Positions 37,495-44,921 of a stretch of 64,000 nt of DNA are shown piece by piece. The translations under genes were made by a program, and so were the position numbers. Within the stretch, counting starts at the first letter, position 1, and the number at the start of each line of letters is the position of its first letter. This DNA is from JAFEDN01 sp963832945 (GTDB taxonomy: Bacteria; Pseudomonadota; Gammaproteobacteria; Coxiellales; Coxiellaceae), in NCBI GenBank assembly GCA_963832945.1, contig CAWHVV010000019.1, positions 3,184 through 67,183 of the forward strand. Reading direction: 5' to 3'. The notes beneath the pieces are model-generated. The model had not been told where the DNA came from, did not search any database, and was given only the letters and a program-made list of their open reading frames with translations.

Positions 37495-38996
37495 ATGAAA
37501 AGCAAAGATATTTTATTGATGGTGCAGTCGCTCTCCAATGAGAAAGGCGTGAGCTCCGATGCTATTTTTCAATCGATAGAAGCCGCCCTCGCTACGGTCG
37601 CTGCAAGACGTTATGGTGAGGAAGACGTCCACATTCGTGTCGCCATCGACCGGAAAACCGGTGACTATGAAGCATACCGTTGCTGGACGGTGGTCGAAGA
37701 TGAGGAAGCGCTGGAAGATCCCGCCCGTGAAATTATATTACCCGAAGCCGAAAAAATTGATCCGGAACTCAATGTCGGCGACGTCATTGAAGAGAAGATT
37801 GAGCGGCCTGAATTCGGCCGTATTGCCGCCCAACAGGCCAAACAAGTCATTGTGCAGAAAGTCAGGGAAGCGGAGCGCGGCAAGATTATTGACCAATATC
37901 GCGCGCGTCTCAATGAATTAGTGATTGGTGTGGTGAAAAAAGTGACCCGCGAGCACATCATTCTCGATATGGGTGAGAATGCCGAAGCTTTATTGGACCG
38001 TGAAGAAATGATTGCCGCGTGATGTATTTCGCATCAACGATCGGGTACGTGCATTATTATATGCAGTGCGTGAAGGCAAGCGCGGCCCGCAATTGGCCGT
38101 GAGCAGAACGCGCCCGGAATTTTTGGTGGAATTATTCAAAATTGAAGTGCCGGAAATCGGCGAAGAAGTCATCGAAATTAAAGGCGCTGCCCGAGATCCC
38201 GGTTCACGCGCTAAAATTGCCGTTAAAACCAACGATGGCCGTATTGATCCCGTGGGCGCCTGCGTAGGTATGCGCGGTTCGCGCGTGCAGGCGGTTTCCA
38301 ATGAACTGGGCGGTGAGCGAATTGATATTGTGTTATGGGATGACAACCCTGCGCAGTTCGTGATTAATGCCATGGCGCCGGCGGAAGTCTCCTCCATTGT
38401 GGTGGATGAAGATTCCCATACCATGGATATTGCCGTGACAGAAGAGCAGTTATCGCAGGCGATTGGCCGCAGTGGTCAAAATATTCGGTATAGCCACTGA
38501 TTTAACCGGCTGGACATTGAATGTGATGACTGAAAAAGAAGCCGTCTCCAAACATGAAAACGAAGCCGAACGTGCAAAAAATCTCTTTATGGAGAAACTG
38601 GATATTGAAGAAGAGGTTGCGGAATTATTGGTGGGAGAGGGTTTTACCAGCCTAGAAGAAATCGCTTATGTTCCTGCTGTCGAGCTGACCAAGCTGGAAG
38701 GTTTTGACGAAGAAGTTGTCGCCGAATTACAGCAACGCGCCAGTGACGTATTGCTTACCCAGGAAATTGCAACAGAAACAGCGCGAACAGGCGTCCAACC
38801 TTCGGAAGATTTATTAGCGGTTAAAGGAATGAGCCAGCAACTGGCTTTACGGATGGCGGATAAAGGCATTACCAATCGTGAAGAACTGGCGGAACAGGCG
38901 GTGGATGATCTGATGGATTTACTTCCGGATCTCGATGAAAAATTTGCCGCGGAATTGATCATGCATGCGCGAGCCCATTGGTTCGAAGAAAAATAA
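37495..38996 (+). pseudogene. nusA: Transcription termination/antitermination factor NusA with two single-base insertions
   Basis: Frame 1 holds the NusA N-terminal domain and the start of S1 (ESIEAALATVAARRYGEEDV, then VVKKVTREHIILDMGENAEA), ending at EEMI. An extra G at 38014 shifts into the frame with PRDVFRINDRVRALLYAVRE and both KH domains (GSRVQAVSNELGGERIDIV, QAIGRSGQNIR). An extra base at 38489-38490 shifts into the frame with ATDLTGWTLNVMTEKEA and the two C-terminal acidic repeats. Corrected length is 499 residues, like E. coli (495), and no domain is missing. NusA is normally essential, so a sequencing error or a second copy must be considered. Confidence 0.9.
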
Positions 38997-39014
38997 AGAA
39001 GAGAGAGGGCCGGA

Positions 39015-41498
39015 ATGGCTGACATAAGCATTATTGAATTAGCAGCTTTGATTCGTTCGACTCCTGAGCGATTGCTTGAGCAATTGCAGGAGGCGGGGGT
39101 GCCGGTCAACAACATCCGGCAGAATATTTCCCCTGATCAGAAACGGCAATTGTTGTTGCATCTACAAAAAAGCCGCACAGCGGGCGCGGAAGCGCCAGTG
39201 GCGGAAACGTCAGCGGCAAAAAAACGTGGAAAAATTACCCTGCAACGCAAAAGCGTGGGCGTGGTTAAACAGGGCAAAAAAAGCGTTAACGTCGAATTTC
39301 GCGCGAAACGCACTTATGTAAAGCCTGCCCCTGCCGCACCGGTAGAAACTTTGCCCGAAACAGCGGCCCCCGGTGAAGAAAAAATTCCCGCGGCCGCTCC
39401 GGAAGCCACCGCTGAGGAAAGCCAGAATCAGGCCGCTGCTGCGACCCCCAGTGCAGCGACCGAAGCGGCGCCTGAAGCATCTTCCAGGGCTATCGAAGGA
39501 GAGGGCGCTGCTTCAGGGGCCCGCGGTAAGAAAAAAGAGAAAGAAAAATCCCGCCGTGAAACCGGCAGCCGTGAAGCCCGCAAGGCTTTCCGCCCAGAAA
39601 TGGCGCTGGAGGAAGAAGATCAGGAACAATTTGCCGGCAAAGGTAAATTCCCCCGCCGCCGCAGGAAAGTCAGCAAAGAGCCCACTTTTGTAAAAAGCAC
39701 GGCCGCCATCGAGCAAAGCTTTGCCAAACCCACTGCGCCGGTAGTTTATGACGTATTAATACCGGAATCCATCACTGTTGCCGAGTTAGCGCGTAAAATG
39801 TCCGTCAAAGCCGCCGAAGTCATTAAAGCGATGATGCGCATGGGCGCGATGGCGACCATTAACCAGATTCTGGATAAAGACACGGCCACCCTTGTGGTTT
39901 CCGAAATGGGCCATAATCCCAAAGCTATGCAGGCGACTTTAGAAGAAAATTTAATTCTGGATGAAGAAAAATCCACCATTGAACCCGTCACCCGGGCGCC
40001 GGTCGTTACCATCATGGGCCATGTTGATCATGGTAAAACTTCTTTACTGGATTATATCCGCCGCACCAAAGTCACCACCACCGAAGCGGGCGGGATTACC
40101 CAGCATATTGGCGCTTACCGGGTGCAGTTGGAAAAAGGCACTATTTGTTTCCTTGACACACCCGGTCACGAAGCGTTTACCGCCATGCGGGCGAGAGGTG
40201 CGCAATGCACGGACATCGTCGTGCTGGTCGTTGCCGCCGACGACGGCGTTATGCCTCAAACCATCGAAGCCATCCAGCACGCCAAAGCCGCCAAAGTGCC
40301 CATCATTGTAGCGATTAATAAAATGGATAAGCACGGCGCCGACCCGGAACGCATTCGCACCGAATTGTCGCAGCACGGCGTTATCGCTGAAGAGTGGGGT
40401 GGTGACACCATGTTTCAGCCCATTTCCGCTAAAACGGGTCAGGGAGTTGGTGAACTTCTCGATCGTATTTTATTACAGGCGGAAGTGCTGGACCTTAAAG
40501 CCGTACCCACCGGGCCTGCCAAAGGTATTGTCATCGAATCCCGGCTGGATAAAGGTCTGGGACCGGTATCGACTGTGTTGATCACCCGCGGCGAATTGCA
40601 TAAAGGTGATATCGTATTATTAGGCCGGGAATATGGCCGGGTACGGGCCATGATCAGCGATCAAAGTCAGGATTGTTTAGCCGCCGGCCCTTCGAGCCCC
40701 GTGGAGTTACTGGGTGTGTCTGGAATGCCGACTGCCGGTGATGAAATGGTCGTGGTGGCGGATGAACGCAAGGCCCGTGAAATTTCCCAGTTTCGCCAGG
40801 GCAAATACCGGGAGATTCGGCTAGCAAAACGCCGCTCCGCACATTTGGAAGGAATTTTTGATCAATTACAGGAAGGCAAGCGTGCCGTATTAAACGTTGT
40901 CCTGAAGGCGGATGTGCAGGGCTCGGTAGAAGCCATTACGGATTCTCTGAATAAATTAACTTCGGACATCGCTAAAATTAACATCATTTTCAGCGGCGTG
41001 GGCGCTATAACCGGATCAGACATCAACCTCGCGATTGCCTCGCAGGCCATTGTCATTGGTTTTAACGTGAGAGCGGACGCCTCCGCCCGGCAGATAGCCG
41101 CTAACGAAGGTGTCGATTTGCGTTATTACAGCATTATCTATACCCTGCTGGATGAAGTAAAATCCGCGCTGAGTGGTTTATTGACACCTACCCGGCAGGA
41201 AAAGATTGCCGGTTTGGCGGAGGTACGGGAAGTGTTTCGCGCCACCAAACACGGCACCATCGCCGGTTGCATGGTCAGCGAAGGTTCTCTGCGTCGCAAT
41301 TTGCCGGTGCGTGTGCTGCGAAATAACGTGGTGGTGTTTGACGGGCACCTCGAATCCTTGCGGCGATTCAAAGACGATGTCAGCGAAGTGCGGCAAGGCA
41401 ATGAATGCGGTATTGGTATAAAAGGTTACAATGATATTCGCGTGGGTGACCAGGTTGAAACTTACGAAATTGTGACGATAAAACGTACTTTAGCCTAA
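39015..41498 (+). CDS. infB: Translation initiation factor IF-2
   Basis: 827 residues, intact. IF2_N domain (ISIIELAALIRSTPERLLEQ), then an Ala/Glu/Lys-rich linker of ~170 residues, then a second IF2_N (VPESITVAELARKMSVKAAE). The G domain starts near residue 330: GHVDHGKTS (G1), DTPGHEAF (G3), NKMDK (G4), SAKTGQG (G5). Domains II-IV follow to VETYEIVTIKRTLA. GTPase that positions fMet-tRNA on the 30S subunit. GAGAGAGGG precedes the ATG. 18 bases after nusA. Confidence 0.97.
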   Translation: MADISIIELAALIRSTPERLLEQLQEAGVPVNNIRQNISPDQKRQLLLHLQKSRTAGAEAPVAETSAAKKRGKITLQRKSVGVVKQGKKSVNVEFRAKRTYVKPAPAAPVETLPETAAPGEEKIPAAAPEATAEESQNQAAAATPSAATEAAPEASSRAIEGEGAASGARGKKKEKEKSRRETGSREARKAFRPEMALEEEDQEQFAGKGKFPRRRRKVSKEPTFVKSTAAIEQSFAKPTAPVVYDVLIPESITVAELARKMSVKAAEVIKAMMRMGAMATINQILDKDTATLVVSEMGHNPKAMQATLEENLILDEEKSTIEPVTRAPVVTIMGHVDHGKTSLLDYIRRTKVTTTEAGGITQHIGAYRVQLEKGTICFLDTPGHEAFTAMRARGAQCTDIVVLVVAADDGVMPQTIEAIQHAKAAKVPIIVAINKMDKHGADPERIRTELSQHGVIAEEWGGDTMFQPISAKTGQGVGELLDRILLQAEVLDLKAVPTGPAKGIVIESRLDKGLGPVSTVLITRGELHKGDIVLLGREYGRVRAMISDQSQDCLAAGPSSPVELLGVSGMPTAGDEMVVVADERKAREISQFRQGKYREIRLAKRRSAHLEGIFDQLQEGKRAVLNVVLKADVQGSVEAITDSLNKLTSDIAKINIIFSGVGAITGSDINLAIASQAIVIGFNVRADASARQIAANEGVDLRYYSIIYTLLDEVKSALSGLLTPTRQEKIAGLAEVREVFRATKHGTIAGCMVSEGSLRRNLPVRVLRNNVVVFDGHLESLRRFKDDVSEVRQGNECGIGIKGYNDIRVGDQVETYEIVTIKRTLA

Positions 41499-41501
41499 CC
41501 T

Positions 41502-41858
41502 ATGCCTAAATCCTCAAAACGAACGCGTCAGGTAGCTGATATGATTCAGCGGTATTTATCCATAGCCCTGCGCCAGGAAATTAAAGACCCCCGTCTGGCG
41601 GACGTGACGATTACCGATGTCGTACTGACTCCGGATTTGCGGATAGCCAAAGTTTATTTTACGCTCATTAAAGTCAGCGAATTATCGACGGTGCAAACGG
41701 CCCTGCAGAATGCCTCCGGTCATTTTCGGCATATTATTGCCTCTAATATGGATTTACGTTTTACGCCCACGCTGACTTTTTATTACGACGAAACCATTGA
41801 ACATGCCGAGCGGCTGGACCGTTTATTACGGCAGGCCGAAGACCGCAATTCTCGCTGA
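41502..41858 (+). CDS. rbfA: 30S ribosome-binding factor RbfA
   Basis: 118 residues: RVADMIQRYLSIALRQEIKD-like start (SKRTRQVADMIQRYLSIALR), DPRLADVTITDVVLTPDLRI and FRHIIASNMDLRFTPTLTFYYDETIEHAERLDRLL, the KH-like RbfA fold. Binds free 30S subunits during cold adaptation and maturation. The last codons and stop (NSR*) are encoded by the left end of a repeat element starting at 41845, so the native C-terminal tail was replaced, harmlessly since the tail is variable. Confidence 0.95.
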   Translation: MPKSSKRTRQVADMIQRYLSIALRQEIKDPRLADVTITDVVLTPDLRIAKVYFTLIKVSELSTVQTALQNASGHFRHIIASNMDLRFTPTLTFYYDETIEHAERLDRLLRQAEDRNSR

Positions 41859-42022
41859 GTACAGCGAGAATTGCTTTGGCTTAAAACCTGTATTCGGGGT
41901 CGATGCCCGGAATGCAGGGGGAGCGCGAAGCTTAAGCTCCCCCTTACGATCCCCCATGGCGTAGGGTGCGTAGGGTAATTTATTTTATTAAATCAGGTAG
42001 TTAATATTCATGAGGAATTGCT
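41845..42022 (+). repeat. Inverted-repeat element, copy 6 (~178 bp) between rbfA and truB
   Basis: Left hairpin of 13 bp with AGTA loop (GCAATTCTCGCTG/CAGCGAGAATTGC), central GGGGGAGC/GCTCCCCC hairpin, AT-rich tail ATTTATTTTATTAAATC and right end GAGGAATTGCT. It fills the whole rbfA-truB gap, giving the rbfA stop on the left and GAGG, 7 bases before the truB GTG, on the right. Confidence 0.85.
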
Positions 42023-42967
42023 GTGAACCCTCCAAAAACGATTAAACGCGCCGTTAATGGCATTTTGCTGCTGGATAAACCGCCGACGATGTCTTCCAAT
42101 CGGGCGTTACAAACCGTCAAACATTTGTTCGCCGCACGCAAAGCGGGCCACACCGGCAGTCTGGACCCTCTGGCCAGCGGTTTGTTGCCGGTGTGTTTTG
42201 GCGAAGCCACCAAATTCTGTCAATATTTATTGAGCGCCGATAAAACTTATTTAGTCACGATGCGCCTGGGCATCCGCACTGACACAGGAGATACTGAAGG
42301 TGAAGTTATTTCCGAGCGTCCTGTTCCAGAAGTGACATCCGCCATCCTGGAAAAAATATTCGATCAGTTCCGCGGCGAGATCGAGCAGGTGCCTTCCATG
42401 TATTCCGCGCTGAAACACCAGGGACAGCCGCTGTATAAATTAGCCCGCCAGGGCATCACCGTCGCCCGCGAAAGCCGCCGCCTAACGATTTTCCGGTTAA
42501 CCGTTCTGAATTTCACGGCTGACAGCGTACAATTTGAGCTGCATTGCAGCAAAGGCACCTATGTGCGCACACTGGTAGATGATTTTGGCGAAGTCCTCGG
42601 TTGCGGAGCACACGTGACGCAATTGCGCCGCATAGGGGTGGGCGCGTTTACCTGTCAGCAGATGATCAGTTTGGAAGCCCTGCAGATTTTGTCGGAGGCT
42701 GGTTCGACGGAGGCATTGGATCGTCATCTGCTACCGATGCAATCCGCACTGGCGCATTGGCCCCAGCTCACCGTGGCTGAAAGCACTGCGTTTTACCTGC
42801 GACAGGGACACCCGGTGGTGATTCCCCATGCGCCCTTATCCGGTTGGGTATGTCTGCTCGACAAACAAAATCAGTTTCTGGGCATCGGCGAAGTCATGGA
42901 AGATGGCAAAGTCGCCCCCCGCCGGAATGTGGAATGTGGGGGGCAAGTCTCGAAAATCGAAAATTAA
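42023..42967 (+). CDS. truB: tRNA pseudouridine-55 synthase
   Basis: 314 residues. NGILLLDKPPTMSSNRALQ, the catalytic GHTGSLDPLASGLLPV (Asp48), DKTYLVTMRLGIRTDTGDTEGE, QVPSMYSALKHQGQPLYKLARQG and CSKGTYVRTLVDDFGEVLGCGAHV are diagnostic; a C-terminal PUA-like domain follows. Isomerises U55 in the T loop. Starts with GTG 42023 whose ribosome site lies in repeat copy 6. The C-terminal GGQVSKIEN and stop come from half of another palindromic repeat (42938-42983). rpsO, the usual next gene, is absent. Confidence 0.95.
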   Translation: MNPPKTIKRAVNGILLLDKPPTMSSNRALQTVKHLFAARKAGHTGSLDPLASGLLPVCFGEATKFCQYLLSADKTYLVTMRLGIRTDTGDTEGEVISERPVPEVTSAILEKIFDQFRGEIEQVPSMYSALKHQGQPLYKLARQGITVARESRRLTIFRLTVLNFTADSVQFELHCSKGTYVRTLVDDFGEVLGCGAHVTQLRRIGVGAFTCQQMISLEALQILSEAGSTEALDRHLLPMQSALAHWPQLTVAESTAFYLRQGHPVVIPHAPLSGWVCLLDKQNQFLGIGEVMEDGKVAPRRNVECGGQVSKIEN

Positions 42968-42983
42968 GCGGATTATAATCTGC
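42938..42983 (+). repeat. Half copy of the GGTCAAGTCTCGAAAAT palindromic repeat
   Basis: GGGGCAAGTCTCGAAAATCG followed by AAAATTAAGCGGATTATAATCTGC matches the left arm and centre of the palindrome at 43743-43812; the right arm is missing. It encodes the truB stop codon. Confidence 0.75.
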
Positions 42984-43011
42984 ATATGATCAAAAACAAT
43001 CAGGGATACCC

Positions 43012-43581
43012 ATGACACATTTATCGATACGTCTCCTTCGAGAAGAAGATATTATGAATATTGTTAGCTATTGGTTTGACAATAGCGATGCTAATCTCAT
43101 TCAAATGGGCGCAGATAAAACTAAATTAAATTCCAAAACAGAATTTACTAATTCACTACGAGTGATTTGTAATACACCTTTGGACAAAGCAAAATTCTGC
43201 TATATGATTTGGCTTATTGATAATAAGCCAGTTGGTTATAATGCGTTAAAAGATATTGTAAAAGATGAAATTGCCACTATGCATCTACATATGTGGAACG
43301 CTGAATATAGAGGCAAGGGCTATGGAGCAAAGCTATTTTGTATGGCTGCTCTTGAGTTTTATAAACTTTTTAATTTAAAAATGATTCTGTGTGAACCTCG
43401 CGCCTCTAATCCTATGCCAAACAAAATGCTTGAGAAAATTGGGTTCAAAAAATGGAAAACATATATCACCACAGCATCAGAGTTGTCACTGACGTGTGAA
43501 TTTAATAGTTATATTATTGATCCTGCCATTGCCACTCATTTTATAGAAAGTAGGGGGTCAAGTCTCGAAAATCTAATTTAG
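43012..43581 (+). CDS. GNAT-family N-acetyltransferase
   Basis: 189 residues. LSIRLLREEDIMNIVSYWFDN start, then KFCYMIWLIDNKPVGYNALK, the acetyl-CoA-binding NAEYRGKGYGAKLFCMAALE (RGKGYGA) and LCEPRASNPMPNKMLEKIGFKK, the usual GNAT C-terminal motif with NxxxxxxxxxxxGF. RimJ/RimL-like by overall shape; substrate unknown. The C-terminal SRGSSLENLI is encoded by the palindromic repeat at 43553-43603, so the native tail has been replaced. Confidence 0.8.
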   Translation: MTHLSIRLLREEDIMNIVSYWFDNSDANLIQMGADKTKLNSKTEFTNSLRVICNTPLDKAKFCYMIWLIDNKPVGYNALKDIVKDEIATMHLHMWNAEYRGKGYGAKLFCMAALEFYKLFNLKMILCEPRASNPMPNKMLEKIGFKKWKTYITTASELSLTCEFNSYIIDPAIATHFIESRGSSLENLI

Positions 43582-43603
43582 ATTTTCGAGACTTGACCCT
43601 CCT
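43553..43603. repeat. Palindromic repeat, GGGTCAAGTCTCGAAAAT type (short form)
   Basis: Perfect inverted repeat of GGGTCAAGTCTCGAAAATCT around a 4-7 base centre. Resembles the REP-like sequences associated with Y1 (RAYT/IS200-like) transposases, from family knowledge; no such transposase is in the window. Confidence 0.8.
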
Positions 43604-43607
43604 AACG

Positions 43608-43733
43608 GTGTGAACCTCGCGCCTCTAATCCTATGCCAAACAAAATGCTTGAGAAAATTGGGTTCAAAAAATGGAAAACATATATCACCACAGCATCGGA
43701 GTTGTCGCTGACGTGTGAATTTAATAGTTATAT
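43608..43733 (+). pseudogene. 126-bp duplicated fragment of the GNAT gene
   Basis: Matches 43389-43514 at 124 of 126 positions, offset 219 bases. Encodes PNKMLEKIGFKKWKTYITTA and the following SELSLTCEFNSYI, again ended by a palindromic repeat. No start or upstream domain, so not functional. Confidence 0.9.
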
Positions 43734-43742
43734 AGATAAGAG

Positions 43743-43812
43743 GGTCAAGTCTCGAAAATTGAAAATTAAGCAGATTGTAATCTGCTTAATTTTCAATTTT
43801 CGAGACTTGACC
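43743..43812. repeat. Palindromic repeat, GGTCAAGTCTCGAAAATTG type (long form)
   Basis: Near-perfect 34-bp arms around a 2-base centre (AGCAGATT-GT-AATCTGCT), with the same outer sequence as 43553-43603. It joins the GNAT duplicate to the MFS remnant. Confidence 0.85.
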
Positions 43813-43933
43813 TCTTAAATACCGGCAAAGCTAAATTAACGATAGTCAGATCAAGATTTAAAATCATCACCGATAACCCAAAACCCACCAGCACCCACCA
43901 TTTATTGAGATAAAGGTCGGTGGAATTATTCAT
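43793..43933 (-). pseudogene. N-terminal remnant of an MFS (DHA2) transporter
   Basis: MNNSTDLYLNKWWVLVGFGL then SVMILNLDLTIVNLALPV is the first helix of a 14-helix MFS exporter, as in the gene at 29285. After ~38 residues it runs into the palindromic repeat and stops. The remaining ~460 residues are absent from this place. Confidence 0.75.
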
Positions 43934-44001
43934 GTGTTTTCTCTGTAATGGTTTGTATCCAGTGGTTAATTTTTCCGTAACTACTTGCGCCTTGTAGATG
44001 G

Positions 44002-44119
44002 GAACGGCCACTTTTGCCTGCTATTCAACGAAAAAGCGCTTTCGCAATGCTCACATACAGTAGTATGCTCCGCTTGCTCAATCACTTTTTCGTTGAATAT
44101 CAGACAAAATTGACCGTTC
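44002..44119. repeat. 118-bp imperfect palindrome
   Basis: Outer arms GAACGGCCACTTTTGCCTG and CAGACAAAATTGACCGTTC pair with three mismatches; inner ATTCAACGAAAAAG (44023-) and CTTTTTCGTTGAAT (44085-44098) are perfect complements. The centre has CTCACATACAGTAGTATGC. Unrelated in sequence to the other repeats here. It lies 13 bases beyond the toxin gene's 3' end. Confidence 0.7.
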
Positions 44120-44132
44120 TGCGTTTGCCTGT

Positions 44133-44561
44133 TTAGGAGCGAGTAGTTACATTTTTCCAGGGATTAATAATCTCTAAACTGGAATGTGAAAAATCCATAG
44201 TATTTCTAGTCACTATGCTCAAATCAAAGTGGAGAGCAGTTGCCGCTATTAAGCTGTCAATTGCTGATAAAGGTTGTTTGGTTTGTGCTAATAATCGACT
44301 CCATCGGTCAGCGACCGCTAAGTCAATTGAAAGAATACGGTTTTGAAACCATTCAGGTAGCTGATGCTCTAACCAGATTCGGAGTTTTTCTTTTTTAGAG
44401 CCATCTGACATTTTATCCACTCCTTTACGAATTTCACCTATAGTCAGGGCGCTGATATAAATTTTATCATTAGGAACAGATTGAAACCATTGCATAACCT
44501 GCCTGTCAGGAGTTTTTTTAACTAGCTCTGAAATAACGTTGGTATCTATTAAATAACTCAT
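44133..44561 (-). CDS. vapC: PIN-domain toxin (VapC/FitB type)
   Basis: 142 residues. Acidic active-site residues in MSYLIDTNVISELVKK, ISALTIGEIRKGV, LSAIDSLIAATALHF and VTRNTMDFSH follow the D-E-D-D pattern of PIN ribonucleases; FitB-like by the LIDTNVISEL start. Cleaves RNA when free of antitoxin. Its ATG overlaps the antitoxin stop (ATGA), the usual coupled arrangement. Confidence 0.9.
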   Translation of the reverse strand: MSYLIDTNVISELVKKTPDRQVMQWFQSVPNDKIYISALTIGEIRKGVDKMSDGSKKEKLRIWLEHQLPEWFQNRILSIDLAVADRWSRLLAQTKQPLSAIDSLIAATALHFDLSIVTRNTMDFSHSSLEIINPWKNVTTRS

Positions 44562-44805
44562 AAATCAACATCGCGAGGTAAGGATTTATCGCGTTTCAAT
44601 TTTAAGTTGATTCCCACTAAAGGAGATTGGCGAATAAACTCAATAAAGGACAATGCCGGTTTTGTCAGACGATCGTATTCATCCTTATTAATAACGACGA
44701 CTTTAGTCACCCCGTGAACAGTAATTTGTTGGGGCCATCCATAATTGCATTTTGAATGAGCCGGCTGAGTTGGGCTTTGGCTGATTGTAATTGCCAGGAT
44801 TTCAT
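44558..44805 (-). pseudogene. Phd/YefM-type antitoxin with a one-base deletion
   Basis: MKSWQLQSAKAQLSRLIQNAIMDGP is the DNA-binding part of a prevent-host-death antitoxin. After CCCC (44731-44734 complement) the frame runs into a stop. One more C gives GPQQITVHGVTKVVVINKDE then YDRLTKPALSFIEFIRQSPL to RDVDL, the toxin-binding part, with the stop overlapping vapC. Strong site AGGAG before the ATG. As written the toxin would lack a full antitoxin, so either the error is in the sequence or the toxin is also silent. Confidence 0.8.
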
Positions 44806-44819
44806 AACGATCTCCTAAA

Positions 44820-44836
44820 AACTAGTCTGTCTAGTT
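44820..44836. promoter_or_regulatory. Likely operator of the toxin-antitoxin operon
   Basis: AACTAG-TCTGT-CTAGTT, a perfect 6+6 inverted repeat 15 bases before the antitoxin ATG and next to an AT-rich TATAAT-like stretch, where antitoxins normally bind to autoregulate. Confidence 0.5.
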
Positions 44837-44887
44837 ATAATAATAACTCCAATTTATTCCGCAATCGCTGCTACGATAATTCAGGTA

Positions 44888-44916
44888 TAGACAATAGGCA
44901 GTCGTGTTACCATAAT
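44888..44916 (+). promoter_or_regulatory. Sigma70-like promoter of radA, implying a leaderless or near-leaderless mRNA
   Basis: TAGACA, 17 bases, CATAAT (5 of 6 matches in each box). The -10 ends 5 bases before the radA ATG, and no clear ribosome site lies between, so transcription would begin at about the start codon. Confidence 0.45.
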
Positions 44917-44921
44917 GGGCC

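Noticed and set aside
37200..38500. Programmed +1 frameshifting in rimP and nusA
   Set aside because: The four sites share no slippery sequence, stimulatory structure or common codon, and relatives encode these proteins in one frame. Error or fresh mutation is simpler.
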